From: an uncultured Aquimarina sp.
GTDB lineage: Bacteria > Bacteroidota > Bacteroidia > Flavobacteriales > Flavobacteriaceae
Direction of reading: 5' to 3'
Assembly (NCBI GenBank): GCA_947499005.1
Contig: CANMML010000015.1
Coordinates: 37,995-101,994, forward strand
DNA: 64,000 nt
The translations under genes were made by a program, and so were the position numbers. Positions 24,946 to 34,279 of this stretch are shown here, one piece after another. Numbering within the stretch: the stretch's first letter is position 1; each line of letters opens with the position of its first letter. The notes beneath the pieces are model-generated. The model was not told the origin of the DNA, did no database searches, and was given only the letters and a program-made list of their open reading frames with translations.

Positions 24946-25602
24946 TTATTTTAAATCAAACCCTAAACCAATATGGAAGACAGAATTAAAACTGTTTTCA
25001 TCTGTGAAAAAGTTGTCATCGTCTTTAAAGATTCCTGTAACCCCTAAGTTATATCTTGCTTCAAAGTATAAGCCTTCATAAACATCGATACTAAATCCAG
25101 CAGTTAGTCCAAAATTAAACTTCTTGGTCAATTCTTGTAATCCTGCAACTTCTCTTTCATTTATACTATCACCAAATAGTGCGACAAGATCTGTGGTTGT
25201 ACTGTTAATAAGGTACCCAAATTGAGGTCCAAATTTTAACTTAAGGCGTTCAGTTGGTTTATAAACACCAACAATAGGAATTAAAATATAGTCTAGTCGG
25301 GTTAAATTTTCTTGTTTAACTAAATCCGTACTAGTATTACCTGGTCGTTCAACAACATCTTCTAATCGAAGTCCTTGTTGCGAATAAAGAATTTCTAGTG
25401 ATACATCAATATCACGATCAACGTCAGTTGTTACATAAATACCACCATAGCCTCCAGGTCTAAATAATGGATCATCGAAGGTGTCGCCAAAAACATTAGC
25501 GAGACTAAGACCAGCCCTTACACCATAGGTAAATCGCTCGAATTGAGCGTAGGTTGTTGTATAAAATGTAAGTAATAATAGTAGAAATGGGAATGCTTTC
25601 AT
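24946..25602 (-). CDS. PorT-family outer-membrane beta-barrel protein
   Basis: A 218-aa protein with a Sec signal peptide (to about residue 19, T-Y-A-Q) and a PorT/OmpX-like eight-strand barrel: Y-G-V-R-A-G-L-S-L-A-N at the start and F-H-I-G-L-G-F-D-L-K at the C-terminus. It is a generic outer-membrane protein of Bacteroidota; the PorT-like label does not by itself imply type IX secretion. It is monocistronic. Confidence 0.82.
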   Translation of the reverse strand: MKAFPFLLLLLTFYTTTYAQFERFTYGVRAGLSLANVFGDTFDDPLFRPGGYGGIYVTTDVDRDIDVSLEILYSQQGLRLEDVVERPGNTSTDLVKQENLTRLDYILIPIVGVYKPTERLKLKFGPQFGYLINSTTTDLVALFGDSINEREVAGLQELTKKFNFGLTAGFSIDVYEGLYFEARYNLGVTGIFKDDDNFFTDENSFNSVFHIGLGFDLK

Positions 25603-25625
25603 ATCTCAAATTTACATAAAAGATG

Positions 25626-26579
25626 TTATTCTGGGTTGTTTTCTATGCCTTTATATGCACTTATTACCTTCCTTACTAATGAATGACGAATGACATCCTT
25701 ATCATCTAGGTATAGCATTCCAATGCCTTTTACGTCCTTTAAAACCAGTAAGGCTTCTTTTAGACCAGAAGTTACACGCCTAGGGAGATCGATCTGTCCA
25801 GGGTCTCCAGTAATCATAAATTTAGCATTCCTTCCCATACGTGTAAGGAACATTTTCATTTGCGAATGGGTGGTATTTTGGGCTTCATCTAGGATCACAA
25901 ATGCATTGTCTAATGTTCTTCCTCTCATGAAAGCCATTGGTGCTATTTGGATAGTTCCTTTTTCAATAAAGTCTTCTAAACGTTCTGAAGGAATCATGTC
26001 TCGTAAGGCGTCATATAGAGGCTGCATGTAAGGATCTAGTTTTTCTCGCATATCTCCAGGTAAAAAACCAAGATTTTCACCAGCTTCTACTGCGGGGCGA
26101 GTTAAAATAATGCGCTTTACTTGTTTTTCTTTAAGCGCCTTTACGGCCAAAGCAACACCAGTATATGTTTTTCCTGTACCAGCTGGCCCAATAGCAAAAA
26201 CCATATCATTTTTACGCATTAGGTCTACCAACCTTTGCTGGTTAGGAGTTTGAGCTTTTATTTTTTTTCCTCCAACACCATGAACCAATACTTCGTTATT
26301 GTCGAACTTGTCAGCAGGATTACTTTCATCACTAGTTAATGCTGTTTCTATGATATTTTCATCGATTTTGTTGTATTTGTTAAACAATGAAAGCAGAATT
26401 TCGAACCGTTTATCAAATTCTTCCAAAAGTTCTTCTTCGCCGTAAGCTTTTATTTGATTACCTCGGGCAACTAATTTTAATTTTGGATAGTACTTTTTTA
26501 ATAATTCGATAGTATCATTTTTACTACCAAAAAAGTCCCTTGGATTAACATCCATTAAATCGATGATGATTTCGTTCAA
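25626..26579 (-). CDS. phoH: PhoH-like ATPase
   Basis: A 317-aa PhoH with Walker A G-P-A-G-T-G-K-T-Y, the following R-P-A-V-E-A-G-E-N-L-G-F-L-P-G-D block and Walker B D-E-A-Q-N-T-T. The start is TTG at 26577-26579; the next ATG is eight codons in and would cut the conserved N-terminus. PhoH proteins are associated with RNA metabolism. The gene lies alone, divergent from 26717. Confidence 0.95.
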   Translation of the reverse strand: MNEIIIDLMDVNPRDFFGSKNDTIELLKKYYPKLKLVARGNQIKAYGEEELLEEFDKRFEILLSLFNKYNKIDENIIETALTSDESNPADKFDNNEVLVHGVGGKKIKAQTPNQQRLVDLMRKNDMVFAIGPAGTGKTYTGVALAVKALKEKQVKRIILTRPAVEAGENLGFLPGDMREKLDPYMQPLYDALRDMIPSERLEDFIEKGTIQIAPMAFMRGRTLDNAFVILDEAQNTTHSQMKMFLTRMGRNAKFMITGDPGQIDLPRRVTSGLKEALLVLKDVKGIGMLYLDDKDVIRHSLVRKVISAYKGIENNPE

Positions 26580-26691
26580 ATTCTTTCAGTTTAAATAGTT
26601 GATTTTTAGTGATGACATAAATTTATGACCGCTGTACTTAAATTTACAAGCATTATTTGATAAAAAGCCCATTAACCTATTCAAATATTAA

Positions 26692-26699
26692 TAATTTTG
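26692..26699 (+). promoter_or_regulatory. Candidate -7 box
   Basis: TAATTTTG matches TAnnTTTG 18 bp before the ATG at 26717. No clear -33 box is at the expected spacing. Confidence 0.4.
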
Positions 26700-26716
26700 T
26701 TAACAATAGTGAATAG

Positions 26717-27550
26717 ATGGCAATAATAACATTGACTACAGATTTTGGTAATAAAGACTTTTCCGTTGCTGCGGTAAAAGGTGCTATCTATAAACAAAAT
26801 CGAAATGTAAACGTTGTTGATATTTCACATGAGATCACCCCATTTCATATTTATGAAGCGGCGTATGTTTTAGAAAATGCTTGTTTTCAGTTTCCTGATA
26901 ATTCAATTCATATTATTGGAGTTGATGCTGAAAGGAGTGAAGGGGTAGAGCATGTGATAGCAAAAATTGACAATCAATTTTTTGTATGTACAGACAATGG
27001 CATCATTAGTTTGTTAACGCAACATCGAACGTTAACATCCTTAGTGAAAATAGATCAGTTCGAAAATCCAAATCAGTTATTTCCTGAGTTAAATATTTTT
27101 GCCAAAGTAGCTGCTTTTCTAGCAAAAGGAGTGCATTTAACTAAGTTGGGATCTTTTGTGTCTGGATTAAAAGAAATCTCGCCAATGTTACCTTCTTTAC
27201 AGTCAGATAAGAAACAGGTGATGGGTAAAGTTATCTATATAGACAATTACGGAAATGTAGTAACAGATATTACTAAAGACTTTTTTGATGAGGTTCGAGA
27301 AGGACGTTCTTTTGTAATTGAAGCACGTTCGGTAAAAATTAAAGAAATACACACTAGTTATAGTGCAGCTGTAGAAGACGAACTGAAAAAGGGAATAAAT
27401 GTTTCAGGGAAAAAGATGGCTATTTTTAATAGTTCCAATCATTTAGAATTGGCCATATACAAAAGCAACCCCAAAACTACTGGGGCTGCGAATACATTAT
27501 TTGGGTTGCAATATATGGATGTCGTTAAAATAGTTTTCGATAGTAACTAG
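26717..27550 (+). CDS. SAM hydroxide adenosyltransferase (DUF62 family)
   Basis: A 277-aa protein of the S-adenosyl-L-methionine hydrolase/fluorinase-like family. The N-terminal T-L-T-T-D-F-G-N-K-D motif supplies the substrate-binding Asp, and I-D-N-Y-G-N-V-V-T-D marks the second domain. Most bacterial members hydrolyse SAM to adenosine and methionine using water; halide use is confined to a few lineages and is not suggested here. Confidence 0.92.
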   Translation: MAIITLTTDFGNKDFSVAAVKGAIYKQNRNVNVVDISHEITPFHIYEAAYVLENACFQFPDNSIHIIGVDAERSEGVEHVIAKIDNQFFVCTDNGIISLLTQHRTLTSLVKIDQFENPNQLFPELNIFAKVAAFLAKGVHLTKLGSFVSGLKEISPMLPSLQSDKKQVMGKVIYIDNYGNVVTDITKDFFDEVREGRSFVIEARSVKIKEIHTSYSAAVEDELKKGINVSGKKMAIFNSSNHLELAIYKSNPKTTGAANTLFGLQYMDVVKIVFDSN

Positions 27551-27646
27551 TCTTTAGTAATTTTTCCTGTTTGACAAGTGTATTTTTAATTACCAATCTA
27601 AATTTAGTAGAAGTAAAAAACTAATGACTATTAACTAACGACTAAA
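27546..27646. repeat. Word-repeat palindrome C
   Basis: ACTAGTCTTTAGTAATT (27546-27562) faces CTAATGACTATTAACTAACG with GACTAAATT (from 27621), an imperfect inverted repeat made of TTAGTC/GACTAA words. It fills the gap between converging genes. Confidence 0.55.
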
Positions 27647-28486
27647 TTAAGGTAACCACTTTTTGTCAAAATTAGGTTTGCGTTTCTCTAAAAATGCATC
27701 TCTTCCTTCTTTTGCTTCGTCTGTCATGTAAGCCAGTCGAGTAGCTTCTCCTGCAAAAACTTGTTGGCCTACCATACCATCATCGGTAAGGTTCATAGCA
27801 AATTTTAACATTTTAATGGAAGTAGGAGATTTGGCTAACACCTCTTGTGCCCATTCGTAAGCTGTAGCTTCTAACTCGTCGTGAGGGATAACAGCATTTA
27901 CCATACCCATTTCGAAAGCTTCTTGTGCCGAATAGTTTCTTCCTAAAAAGAAAATTTCACGTGCTTTCTTTTGGCCTACCATTTTGGCTAAATACGCAGA
28001 TCCATAACCTCCGTCGAAACTGGTTACATCGGCATCTGTTTGTTTGAAGATGGCATGTTCTTTACTAGCTAAAGTCATATCACAAACTACGTGAAGGCTA
28101 TGGCCTCCACCAACAGCCCACCCAGGTACTACAGCAATTACGGCTTTAGGCATAAAACGAATTAAACGTTGTACCTCTAAGATGTTTAATCTATGATATC
28201 CGTCTTCTCCAACATATCCTTGATGTCCTCTAGCTTTTTGATCACCACCACTGCAGAAGCTATAAATGCCATCTTTAGGAGAGGGGCCTTCTGCTGAAAG
28301 TAAGACTACACCAATACTTGTGTCCTCTTGTGCATCGTTAAATGCAATTAAAAGTTCACTGGTAGTTTTGGGTCTAAATGCATTTCGAACTTCGGGTCTA
28401 TTGAAAGCTATACGTGCTACACCATTGTATTTTTTATAGGTAATATCGTCAAATTCTCTAACCGTTACCCAAGGGATTTCCTTCAT
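27647..28486 (-). CDS. menB: 1,4-dihydroxy-2-naphthoyl-CoA synthase
   Basis: A 279-aa crotonase-fold enzyme of menaquinone synthesis. Y-S-F-C-S-G-G-D-Q-K-A-R-G supplies one oxyanion loop and the MenB-type bicarbonate-site block V-P-G-W-A-V-G-G-G-H-S-L-H is intact. F-D-G-G-Y-G-S-A-Y-L and K-R-K-P-N-F are other MenB hallmarks. Menaquinone is the usual respiratory quinone of this group. Confidence 0.96.
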   Translation of the reverse strand: MKEIPWVTVREFDDITYKKYNGVARIAFNRPEVRNAFRPKTTSELLIAFNDAQEDTSIGVVLLSAEGPSPKDGIYSFCSGGDQKARGHQGYVGEDGYHRLNILEVQRLIRFMPKAVIAVVPGWAVGGGHSLHVVCDMTLASKEHAIFKQTDADVTSFDGGYGSAYLAKMVGQKKAREIFFLGRNYSAQEAFEMGMVNAVIPHDELEATAYEWAQEVLAKSPTSIKMLKFAMNLTDDGMVGQQVFAGEATRLAYMTDEAKEGRDAFLEKRKPNFDKKWLP

Positions 28487-28577
28487 CTCGCTTTTTTTTC
28501 AAAAGTAATTCATAAAAGTAAAATGAGAAACATTTTATATTTCTGGACATACAAGTGCATTTTTAGGGTTAAAAACT

Positions 28578-28585
28578 TACATTTG
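28578..28585 (+). promoter_or_regulatory. Candidate -7 box
   Basis: TACATTTG matches the Bacteroidota -7 consensus 33 bp before the TTG start at 28618, which supports that unusual start. Confidence 0.5.
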
Positions 28586-28617
28586 CATGGTATCAGTTAT
28601 TATCAAAGTACGACGTT

Positions 28618-28986
28618 TTGGAAAATAAAAAAGCATTAAAGCTAATAGATAAAATTGTTGCAGATTTAAATCATGCAGGAATTATTTTAAACACTTTAGT
28701 AGAAGACTTAAAAGAGTTAAGAGAGTTTGCTCGAGCACAACAAAACCCATTAGTGGTAAAAGTATTGCGTTTGACATATGAGCATATTCAACAGGAAGAA
28801 AGTTTTTTGATTCCTATTCCTGAGGATGAGCCTATTGAAGATGAGGAAGAAGGGGTAGCTGCAGACGATACTTCTCACAATGCTGTGGAAAGTTTGGTGT
28901 ATTTAATTTCTTTAATGAAGGATTTAAATAACAAAATGAATATTGCAGACCTTAAAGAATATAGAGATGCATTAAACGAATTCTAA
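28618..28986 (+). CDS. Conserved hypothetical protein with acidic linker
   Basis: A 122-aa protein starting with TTG, since no ATG precedes the conserved helix L-K-L-I-D-K-I-V-A-D-L-N-H-A-G-I-I-L. It consists of helices joined by an acidic stretch (P-E-D-E-P-I-E-D-E-E-E-G, residues about 68-80). It is cytoplasmic, with no signal. The function is unknown. Confidence 0.75.
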   Translation: MENKKALKLIDKIVADLNHAGIILNTLVEDLKELREFARAQQNPLVVKVLRLTYEHIQQEESFLIPIPEDEPIEDEEEGVAADDTSHNAVESLVYLISLMKDLNNKMNIADLKEYRDALNEF

Positions 28987-29002
28987 AAAGAATTTATTTA
29001 AG

Positions 29003-29200
29003 CTATATCATACAAGTATTTAAATAAGCCTCAAGTTGGGGCTTTTTTTGTATGAGTTTATCAAGGAATATTTTCAATTCTACAATCTCGTGAGGCTGTA
29101 GTCTGATAAGGGCCTTTTGTAATTCTTTAGTAAATAAAGAAGCATCGAAACTTACTTTTTCTAAAATATCAAGGGTGTATTCTAACATTGCTCTTGCCAT
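29003..29200 (-). CDS. Small conserved protein
   Basis: A 65-aa helical protein (M-L-E-Y-T-L-D-I-L-E-K-V-S-F-D, then L-F-T-K-E-L-Q-K-A-L). This resembles a short family retained in many Bacteroidota, where the conserved part begins at the second Met. The terminator-like hairpin of the converging gene (AAGCC...GGCTT plus T run, about 29029-29050) overlaps its 3' end. The function is unknown. Confidence 0.7.
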   Translation of the reverse strand: MARAMLEYTLDILEKVSFDASLFTKELQKALIRLQPHEIVELKIFLDKLIQKKPQLEAYLNTCMI

Positions 29201-29296
29201 AGGTAGAGGTATCTATTTTAACGCTTGTCTATATATTTAAACTAAAAAGTATACTTAATATTACAAATCTTTTTGATTTTAACACTAAGCTTAACA

Positions 29297-29749
29297 TTAT
29301 TTTACCTTGATCGACCATTCGAATGTGAATGTGGCCACTTCATCATTGTTTTCATTCACGCCAGAGGCTTTTAACCAAAATTTTTGCGAGTTGTTGGTTT
29401 TAATGGCTTCCTCAATAGAAGCTTGAACAAGTGCACCTTCATTACAAGAAAAAATAATTTTTCCTTTGGCTTTTTTGGTGAACTCTGAAGTATTAGAAGT
29501 AACAAGCATCGAAATTTTCTTCCCCGATTTTTTGATGTGATACATTACTAGGATGCCCGTTGCTAATTCGGCACACATTGCGAGTACAGCAAAATATATT
29601 GAGTTAAAAGGATTTTGATTAAACCACTTAAATTTTACTTTTGTCGTAGCTTTAGTATCAGTAAGTGTATTAACCCGAACACCACACCACCAAGCGGATG
29701 GTAATTTGAAAAATAAAAAAGAATTTAATTTTTTTGGTGAAAAATCCAT
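29297..29749 (-). CDS. DUF4442 hotdog-fold protein
   Basis: A 150-aa protein of the DUF4442 family, related to hotdog thioesterases: N-P-F-N-S-I-Y-F-A-V-L-A-M-C-A-E-L-A-T-G is the hallmark helix. It may act on acyl thioesters, but no substrate is known for this branch. It is a single gene preceding a divergent transcription unit. Confidence 0.85.
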   Translation of the reverse strand: MDFSPKKLNSFLFFKLPSAWWCGVRVNTLTDTKATTKVKFKWFNQNPFNSIYFAVLAMCAELATGILVMYHIKKSGKKISMLVTSNTSEFTKKAKGKIIFSCNEGALVQASIEEAIKTNNSQKFWLKASGVNENNDEVATFTFEWSIKVK

Positions 29750-29840
29750 TTTAGCATAAAGTTTGCTTGAAGTTAATTAAAAAATAGAAATAGTACTATC
29801 TTTAAGATAGGCCTTTAGTATTCATTTAATATTATAGATT

Positions 29841-30710
29841 TTGAAAAAATTTTTACTAGTAATTTTAGTAGTAGGTTCATATGTTACTGGCTTTGGACAA
29901 CAAGAAGAAAAAATAAAAGGAAATAAAGACTTAGTCGAAAAGAGAATATCACTCGCCGAACCTTATCATACGATAGATGCTGATGGAGATTTCGAAATAT
30001 TTTTAAGAAAGCAATCAACACTCTCCGCGACTATTGAAACTGATAGTAATTTGTTGCAATATATAGATGTTAGTATTGAGAATGGAGTGTTAACGATTAC
30101 TACAACCAAGGAAATTGTAAGAGCCAAAGAATTGAAAGTAGAAGTAGGATATACAGATGAGTTGAATACAATTTTGATAAAGGATGAAGTAACTATTAAA
30201 GGAGACCAATCTTTAAAGGGCGAAAAATTATTTATAGATGCGAAAGGAAACACTGCTTTAGAATTGGATAGTAATACAGATTCTACGGAAATCTTATTGA
30301 AAAATAGAGCGAAATTTGAAGGAATCATTGTTTCAAAGAATGTTACAATGGATCAATCAGGGACTAGTAAAATGACAGCAACTCTTACAGGAGCAGAATC
30401 GGTTAATGTGACTTTACATGAAAAAAGTGCTAGTCAGTTAGAGGGAGATTCGCAAAAATCAAGTTATGTAATAGATGGAAATGCTTACTTAAATGCTATA
30501 AAATTGACTAGTACCATTTCTAGTTTAAGTAATGCCGACCAATCCGATGCATATATTAAGTGTGTTGATAAAACGATATTACAGTTATCCGGGAAATCTA
30601 AAACTTATATTATGGGGAATCCATTAATACAGTTGACAAAGTTTGAAGGAGAATCTTCATTACATAAAACAAAGAAAGAACCGAGCTCATTTGGGCGATT
30701 ATTAAAATAG
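29841..30710 (+). CDS. Secreted GIN-domain (DUF2807) protein
   Basis: A 289-aa protein with a signal peptide (ends about residue 19, F-G-Q) and a GIN-type right-handed beta-helix: Y-H-T-I-D-A-D-G-D-F-E-I-F, then repeated short strands with N, S and T turns. It starts with TTG at 29841. These proteins are thought to lie at the cell surface or periplasm; their ligands are unknown. The following peptidase gene starts 1 bp after the stop. Confidence 0.85.
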   Translation: MKKFLLVILVVGSYVTGFGQQEEKIKGNKDLVEKRISLAEPYHTIDADGDFEIFLRKQSTLSATIETDSNLLQYIDVSIENGVLTITTTKEIVRAKELKVEVGYTDELNTILIKDEVTIKGDQSLKGEKLFIDAKGNTALELDSNTDSTEILLKNRAKFEGIIVSKNVTMDQSGTSKMTATLTGAESVNVTLHEKSASQLEGDSQKSSYVIDGNAYLNAIKLTSTISSLSNADQSDAYIKCVDKTILQLSGKSKTYIMGNPLIQLTKFEGESSLHKTKKEPSSFGRLLK

Positions 30711-30711
30711 A

Positions 30712-32142
30712 ATGAAATACATCAAGCAATTAAGTATCTTATTGGTATTGTCTCTAACAATTTTAGGGTGTAGCAATGATGATGACGGTAGTGATACCAG
30801 AAGAGGAGCAAGCAGTCAAGTAATAAATGAGTTTATTTATAATGGATTAAACAGGTTCTATCTCTTTAGAGAAGATCAACCTTTGTTTATCTCACCTTCT
30901 TTTCAGTCATTAGAGCGTTTTGCTCAAGAAGGAGGTAGGCCAGAAGCATTTTTTGAAAAATTGACTGTAGAAGAAGATCGATTTAGTTGGATCGTAGATG
31001 ATTTTAATGAATTAGAAGCCTCTTTTAGGGGGGAATCTAAGAGTACAGGTTTTGATTATATTGCTATTAGAGTACCAGGAAGCGATACAGATGTGTTTTA
31101 TTCTACATTAAAAGTTGCTGAGGGTAGTTCTGCTGATAGGGCTGGTATTAGGAGAGGAGATCTCTTTACAAGATTTAATGGTGAAAAATTGACTGTAGAT
31201 AATTTTAGACAAATTTTTAATGCAGAAACTTTTAATTTAGGTAAAGCCTCTTTTGAAGGAGGGGAGATTATTGATATAGATGAAACAGTTTCTTTGATTA
31301 AAGAAATAATAGTTGAGAACCCTATTGCGATAGAAAAGACAATTGAAGATAATGGAAATAAAATAGGATATTTATTATACAATCAATTTGTAAGAGGTTC
31401 CGAAATTCAATTAAACGAAACCTTTGGTAGATTTAAAGGCGAAAGTATAGATGATTTAATAATTGATTTTCGCTATAATTCTGGAGGATCGATTGATACA
31501 GCTGTAGCATTAAGTTCTATGATTACTGGTCAATTTGAAAATGAAATCGTTGTAAAACAACAGTGGAACCCTATTATTGAAGAAGAGTTTAGAAGAGGTG
31601 GAGATGGAGATGCTTTAAGTACACGATTTTTATCAAGTATAGGTGATAATAATGATATTCCAATAAATTCATTAAATTTAAATAGGGTGTATTTTATTAT
31701 GACAAAAGAGCAAACTGCTTCTGCTAGTGAGTTAGTAATAAATGGATTGAAACCTTATATAAATGTTACATCTATAGGGAGTGGTTCAGTTGGGAAATCA
31801 GAGGGGTCTATTACTTTATATGATTCTCCAAATTTCTTTTCTAAAAGAAATGTAAATCCAGATCATATATATGCTATGCAGCCTTTAGTGTTAAGGAATG
31901 TAAATAGCGCTGGAGATATAGTTCCTACGGAAGGTCTTATTCAAGATGGTGATGAAATTAGAGAAAATGGATTAAATCTAGGTGAATTAGGTTCGCTTAC
32001 AGATCCTTTACTGCAAAGAGTTTTTAATGAAATTAATGGCATCTCAATTGCGGCTAAAAAAACAAGTGTTTTCCCTCAAACAGAAATAATTGGGACTTCT
32101 CAGAACCCTAATGATCCTCTATATCAACAGATGTATTATTAG
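30712..32142 (+). CDS. S41-family (C-terminal processing type) peptidase lipoprotein
   Basis: A 476-aa lipoprotein (lipobox I-L-G-C-S-N-D-D-D-G). A PDZ-like region covers residues about 110-170 (G-S-S-A-D-R-A-G-I-R-R-G-D), and the S41 catalytic domain carries D-F-R-Y-N-S-G-G-S and the nucleophile Ser in E-Q-T-A-S-A-S-E-L-V. The Lys lies in G-S-V-G-K-S-E-G-S. The acidic residues after the Cys suggest surface export. It is cotranscribed with the GIN-domain gene. Confidence 0.9.
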   Translation: MKYIKQLSILLVLSLTILGCSNDDDGSDTRRGASSQVINEFIYNGLNRFYLFREDQPLFISPSFQSLERFAQEGGRPEAFFEKLTVEEDRFSWIVDDFNELEASFRGESKSTGFDYIAIRVPGSDTDVFYSTLKVAEGSSADRAGIRRGDLFTRFNGEKLTVDNFRQIFNAETFNLGKASFEGGEIIDIDETVSLIKEIIVENPIAIEKTIEDNGNKIGYLLYNQFVRGSEIQLNETFGRFKGESIDDLIIDFRYNSGGSIDTAVALSSMITGQFENEIVVKQQWNPIIEEEFRRGGDGDALSTRFLSSIGDNNDIPINSLNLNRVYFIMTKEQTASASELVINGLKPYINVTSIGSGSVGKSEGSITLYDSPNFFSKRNVNPDHIYAMQPLVLRNVNSAGDIVPTEGLIQDGDEIRENGLNLGELGSLTDPLLQRVFNEINGISIAAKKTSVFPQTEIIGTSQNPNDPLYQQMYY

Positions 32143-32162
32143 TTTACAAAAAATCAATTTTT

Positions 32163-32191
32163 AAAAGCTATCAATCTTGGTAGCTTTTTTT
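32163..32191 (+). terminator. Terminator after the S41 peptidase gene
   Basis: AAAAGCTA (32163-32170) pairs with TAGCTTTT (32181-32188), followed by T residues. Confidence 0.75.
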
Positions 32192-32367
32192 GTGTTCTAT
32201 GGAGTCTAGTATTTCGAAATCTTGAAAAACATAATTATTGTTAATCATTTGCTTTGTAGTTGTTTAAAATGTTAAGTTAATCTTAAATTAATGTTTGTTG
32301 ATGTTTTAAAGTTAATATAGCATTAGTATGTGATAAGAAAGTCTACTTTGTTAAGGCTTGATGACCA

Positions 32368-32375
32368 TACATTTG
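32368..32375 (+). promoter_or_regulatory. -7 box of paralogue copy 1
   Basis: TACATTTG followed by TAGTGTA; the same string precedes the other two copies (33526 and 36498). Confidence 0.7.
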
Positions 32376-32412
32376 TAGTGTAGATAGTTATTAATCAAAA
32401 AATATTTACGTT

Positions 32413-32997
32413 ATGAACAAAATCATCAAAAAAGGATTGTTAAGTGTAGCACTTTTAGCAGCCGTAGTTGTTCAAGCTTCAAACAAAATTATTGTTAAAG
32501 CAGCTGAAGCGAAAAAGGTAGAAATATCTTTAAGTGATGTAGTATCAGCAGAAACGTTAACTATTAAAGATGTTCAAAACGTTACTCTTTTTTCAGAGAG
32601 TATTAAGAAAGGAGAATCTTTAGTAAAGACTTTTGATTTTAGTACGATACCGACAGGATTATATTTTATAGAGCTTAGGACAGAAAATAGGGTAGAGGTT
32701 ACTCCAGTATTGATTACTGAAGCTTCAGCTGCAATTGTATCTAATTCAATTAAAAAATATAAGGCTCCACATATCTCTTTAGATGGAAGAGTCGCTAAGG
32801 TATTAGTTAACAATTTCAGTAAAGAAGCAGTTAAATTAACTCTAGTTGACGGGAATGGATCTGAATTGTTTAAAAAGGAATCAAAAGACCTAGTGAGTTA
32901 TAGTGCTTTGAACTTTGAAAGTTTAGCTTCTGGAGATTATACGCTTTACACTAGTATCGGAGATTACAGTTTTGTAGATACTATTACAATTAAATAG
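32413..32997 (+). CDS. Secreted two-domain beta protein, copy 1
   Basis: A 194-aa protein with a signal peptide (cleavage near V-V-Q-A, residue 22) and two similar beta-sandwich-like halves, each with a strand-rich pattern like that of type IX sorting or DUF3244 domains (first half ending near P-V-L-I-T, second near Y-S-F-V-D-T-I-T-I-K). It is about 80% identical by eye to copy 2. It lacks a sorting signature I can recognise. It is probably abundant and periplasmic or exported; the function is unknown. Confidence 0.8.
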   Translation: MNKIIKKGLLSVALLAAVVVQASNKIIVKAAEAKKVEISLSDVVSAETLTIKDVQNVTLFSESIKKGESLVKTFDFSTIPTGLYFIELRTENRVEVTPVLITEASAAIVSNSIKKYKAPHISLDGRVAKVLVNNFSKEAVKLTLVDGNGSELFKKESKDLVSYSALNFESLASGDYTLYTSIGDYSFVDTITIK

Positions 32998-33031
32998 TAT
33001 TTATAATTTCATATTAGTCACAATTTGCAAT

Positions 33032-33063
33032 AAAAAACTCAAGTCGAAAGGCTTGAGTTTTTT
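33032..33063 (+). terminator. Terminator of copy 1
   Basis: AAAAAACTCAAG pairs with CTTGAGTTTTTT. An almost identical terminator follows copy 2, so the duplication included it. Confidence 0.85.
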
Positions 33064-33227
33064 GTTGTTTTATAATTTGATTTCACCTTTATGCATGAAA
33101 TTGAATTAGTATTGTAGCATCTTCAGAACTTAGAAGATGTGCTTTAGAATATTTTATTGGTCTCAATAATAGTTAAAACTATTTACTTTAGTACATCTCA
33201 CTTTTAGTTTCTAAAAATTTTGTCTAG

Positions 33228-33301
33228 GGCATAGGTATTAAGCTTTAAGCAGTAGGCCTTATGTATATTAATGTAACCTATAGCTTACAGCAATAAGTTA
33301 G
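33228..33301. repeat. Word-repeat palindrome D
   Basis: TTAAGCAGTAGGCCTTA (from 33245) and the reverse complement of TAACCTATAGCTTAC (33274-33288) share the TAAGC-nn-TAGG pattern, the same vocabulary as element A. Confidence 0.5.
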
Positions 33302-33449
33302 AAAATAGAAAAAGACTTTCAGTCGTAACCGAAACTATGGAACTTCCAGTCCTTATTGGTTTAGATTCAATACTTCTTCGGCTAAATGTTTTTATATGTT
33401 AATCATCTTGTAAAAAGGTATTTATGTTTGTGAGTTGATTATTTTTGAT

Positions 33450-33570
33450 TCTAACTATAATATTTTCGGATAAAATAACATCAATATAGAGTAATGGAGT
33501 GGTAATATATAGTATACTACCGACGTACATTTGTAGTGTAATCAACACACAACTAATAAAAGAAGTAGTT
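33450..33570 (+). promoter_or_regulatory. Duplicated promoter block, copy 2
   Basis: About 120 bp before copy 2 match about 120 bp before copy 3 (36422-36540), including TAATATTTTCGGATAAAATA and TACATTTGTAGTGTA (33526-33540). The conservation over non-coding DNA points to a recent segmental duplication or shared regulation. Confidence 0.75.
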
Positions 33571-34158
33571 ATGAATAAAATCATCAAAAAAGGATTGTTA
33601 AGTGTAGCACTTTTAGCAACCGTAGTAGCAGCTCAAGCTTCAAATAGAATTATTGTTAAAGGAACTGAAGCAAAAAAGGTAGAAATATCTTTAAGTGATG
33701 TAGTGTCAGCAGAAACGTTAACTATTAAAGATGTTCAAAATGTTGCTCTTTTTTCAGAGAACGTTAAGAAAGGAGAATCTTTAGTAAAGACTTTTGATTT
33801 TAGTACGATAGCTACAGGATTATATTTTATAGAACTTAAAGCAGAAAATAGAGTTGAAGTTACTCCAGTATTAATTACTGAAAATTCTGTATCAATTCTT
33901 TCTGAATCAGTTAAAAAATACAAAGCTCCTCATATTTCTTTAGACGGAAGTGTTGCTAAGGTATTGGTGAACAACTTTAGTAAAGAATTAGTGAAATTGA
34001 CTCTTGTTGATGATAATGGAGTTGAATTGTTAAAGAAGGAATCAAAAGACCTAGTGACTTATAGTGCTTTAAACTTTGAAGGCTTAGCTTCTGGAGACTA
34101 TACACTTTACACTAGTATCGGAGATTACAGTTTTGTAGATACTATTACAATTAAATAG
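33571..34158 (+). CDS. Secreted two-domain beta protein, copy 2
   Basis: A 195-aa paralogue of copy 1 with the same signal peptide and halves. The start is ATG 33571; an upstream in-frame ATG at 33499 lies before the -7 box and would be outside the transcript. The first 20 codons are nearly identical in DNA to copies 1 and 3, while the rest has diverged mainly by conservative changes. The 3' flank including its terminator also matches copy 1. Confidence 0.8.
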   Translation: MNKIIKKGLLSVALLATVVAAQASNRIIVKGTEAKKVEISLSDVVSAETLTIKDVQNVALFSENVKKGESLVKTFDFSTIATGLYFIELKAENRVEVTPVLITENSVSILSESVKKYKAPHISLDGSVAKVLVNNFSKELVKLTLVDDNGVELLKKESKDLVTYSALNFEGLASGDYTLYTSIGDYSFVDTITIK

Positions 34159-34192
34159 TATTTATAGTTTCATATTAGTCACAATTTGCAAT

Positions 34193-34225
34193 AAAAAACT
34201 CAAGTCGAAAGGCTTGAGTTTTTTT
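34193..34225 (+). terminator. Terminator of copy 2
   Basis: The same CTCAAG-TCGAAAGG-CTTGAG hairpin and T run as after copy 1. Confidence 0.85.
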
Positions 34226-34279
34226 GTTGTTTGTATTTATGATATTGATAATAATGAATAGATTAGATTAAAAAAGAAA

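Larger units (their letters stand above)
32998..33570. other. 573-bp gap between paralogue copies 1 and 2
   Basis: No gene is seen. It holds a terminator (33032-33063), a hairpin GCATCTTC/GAAGATGTGC (about 33116-33142), word-repeat palindrome D (33228-33301) and the promoter block of copy 2. Confidence 0.6.
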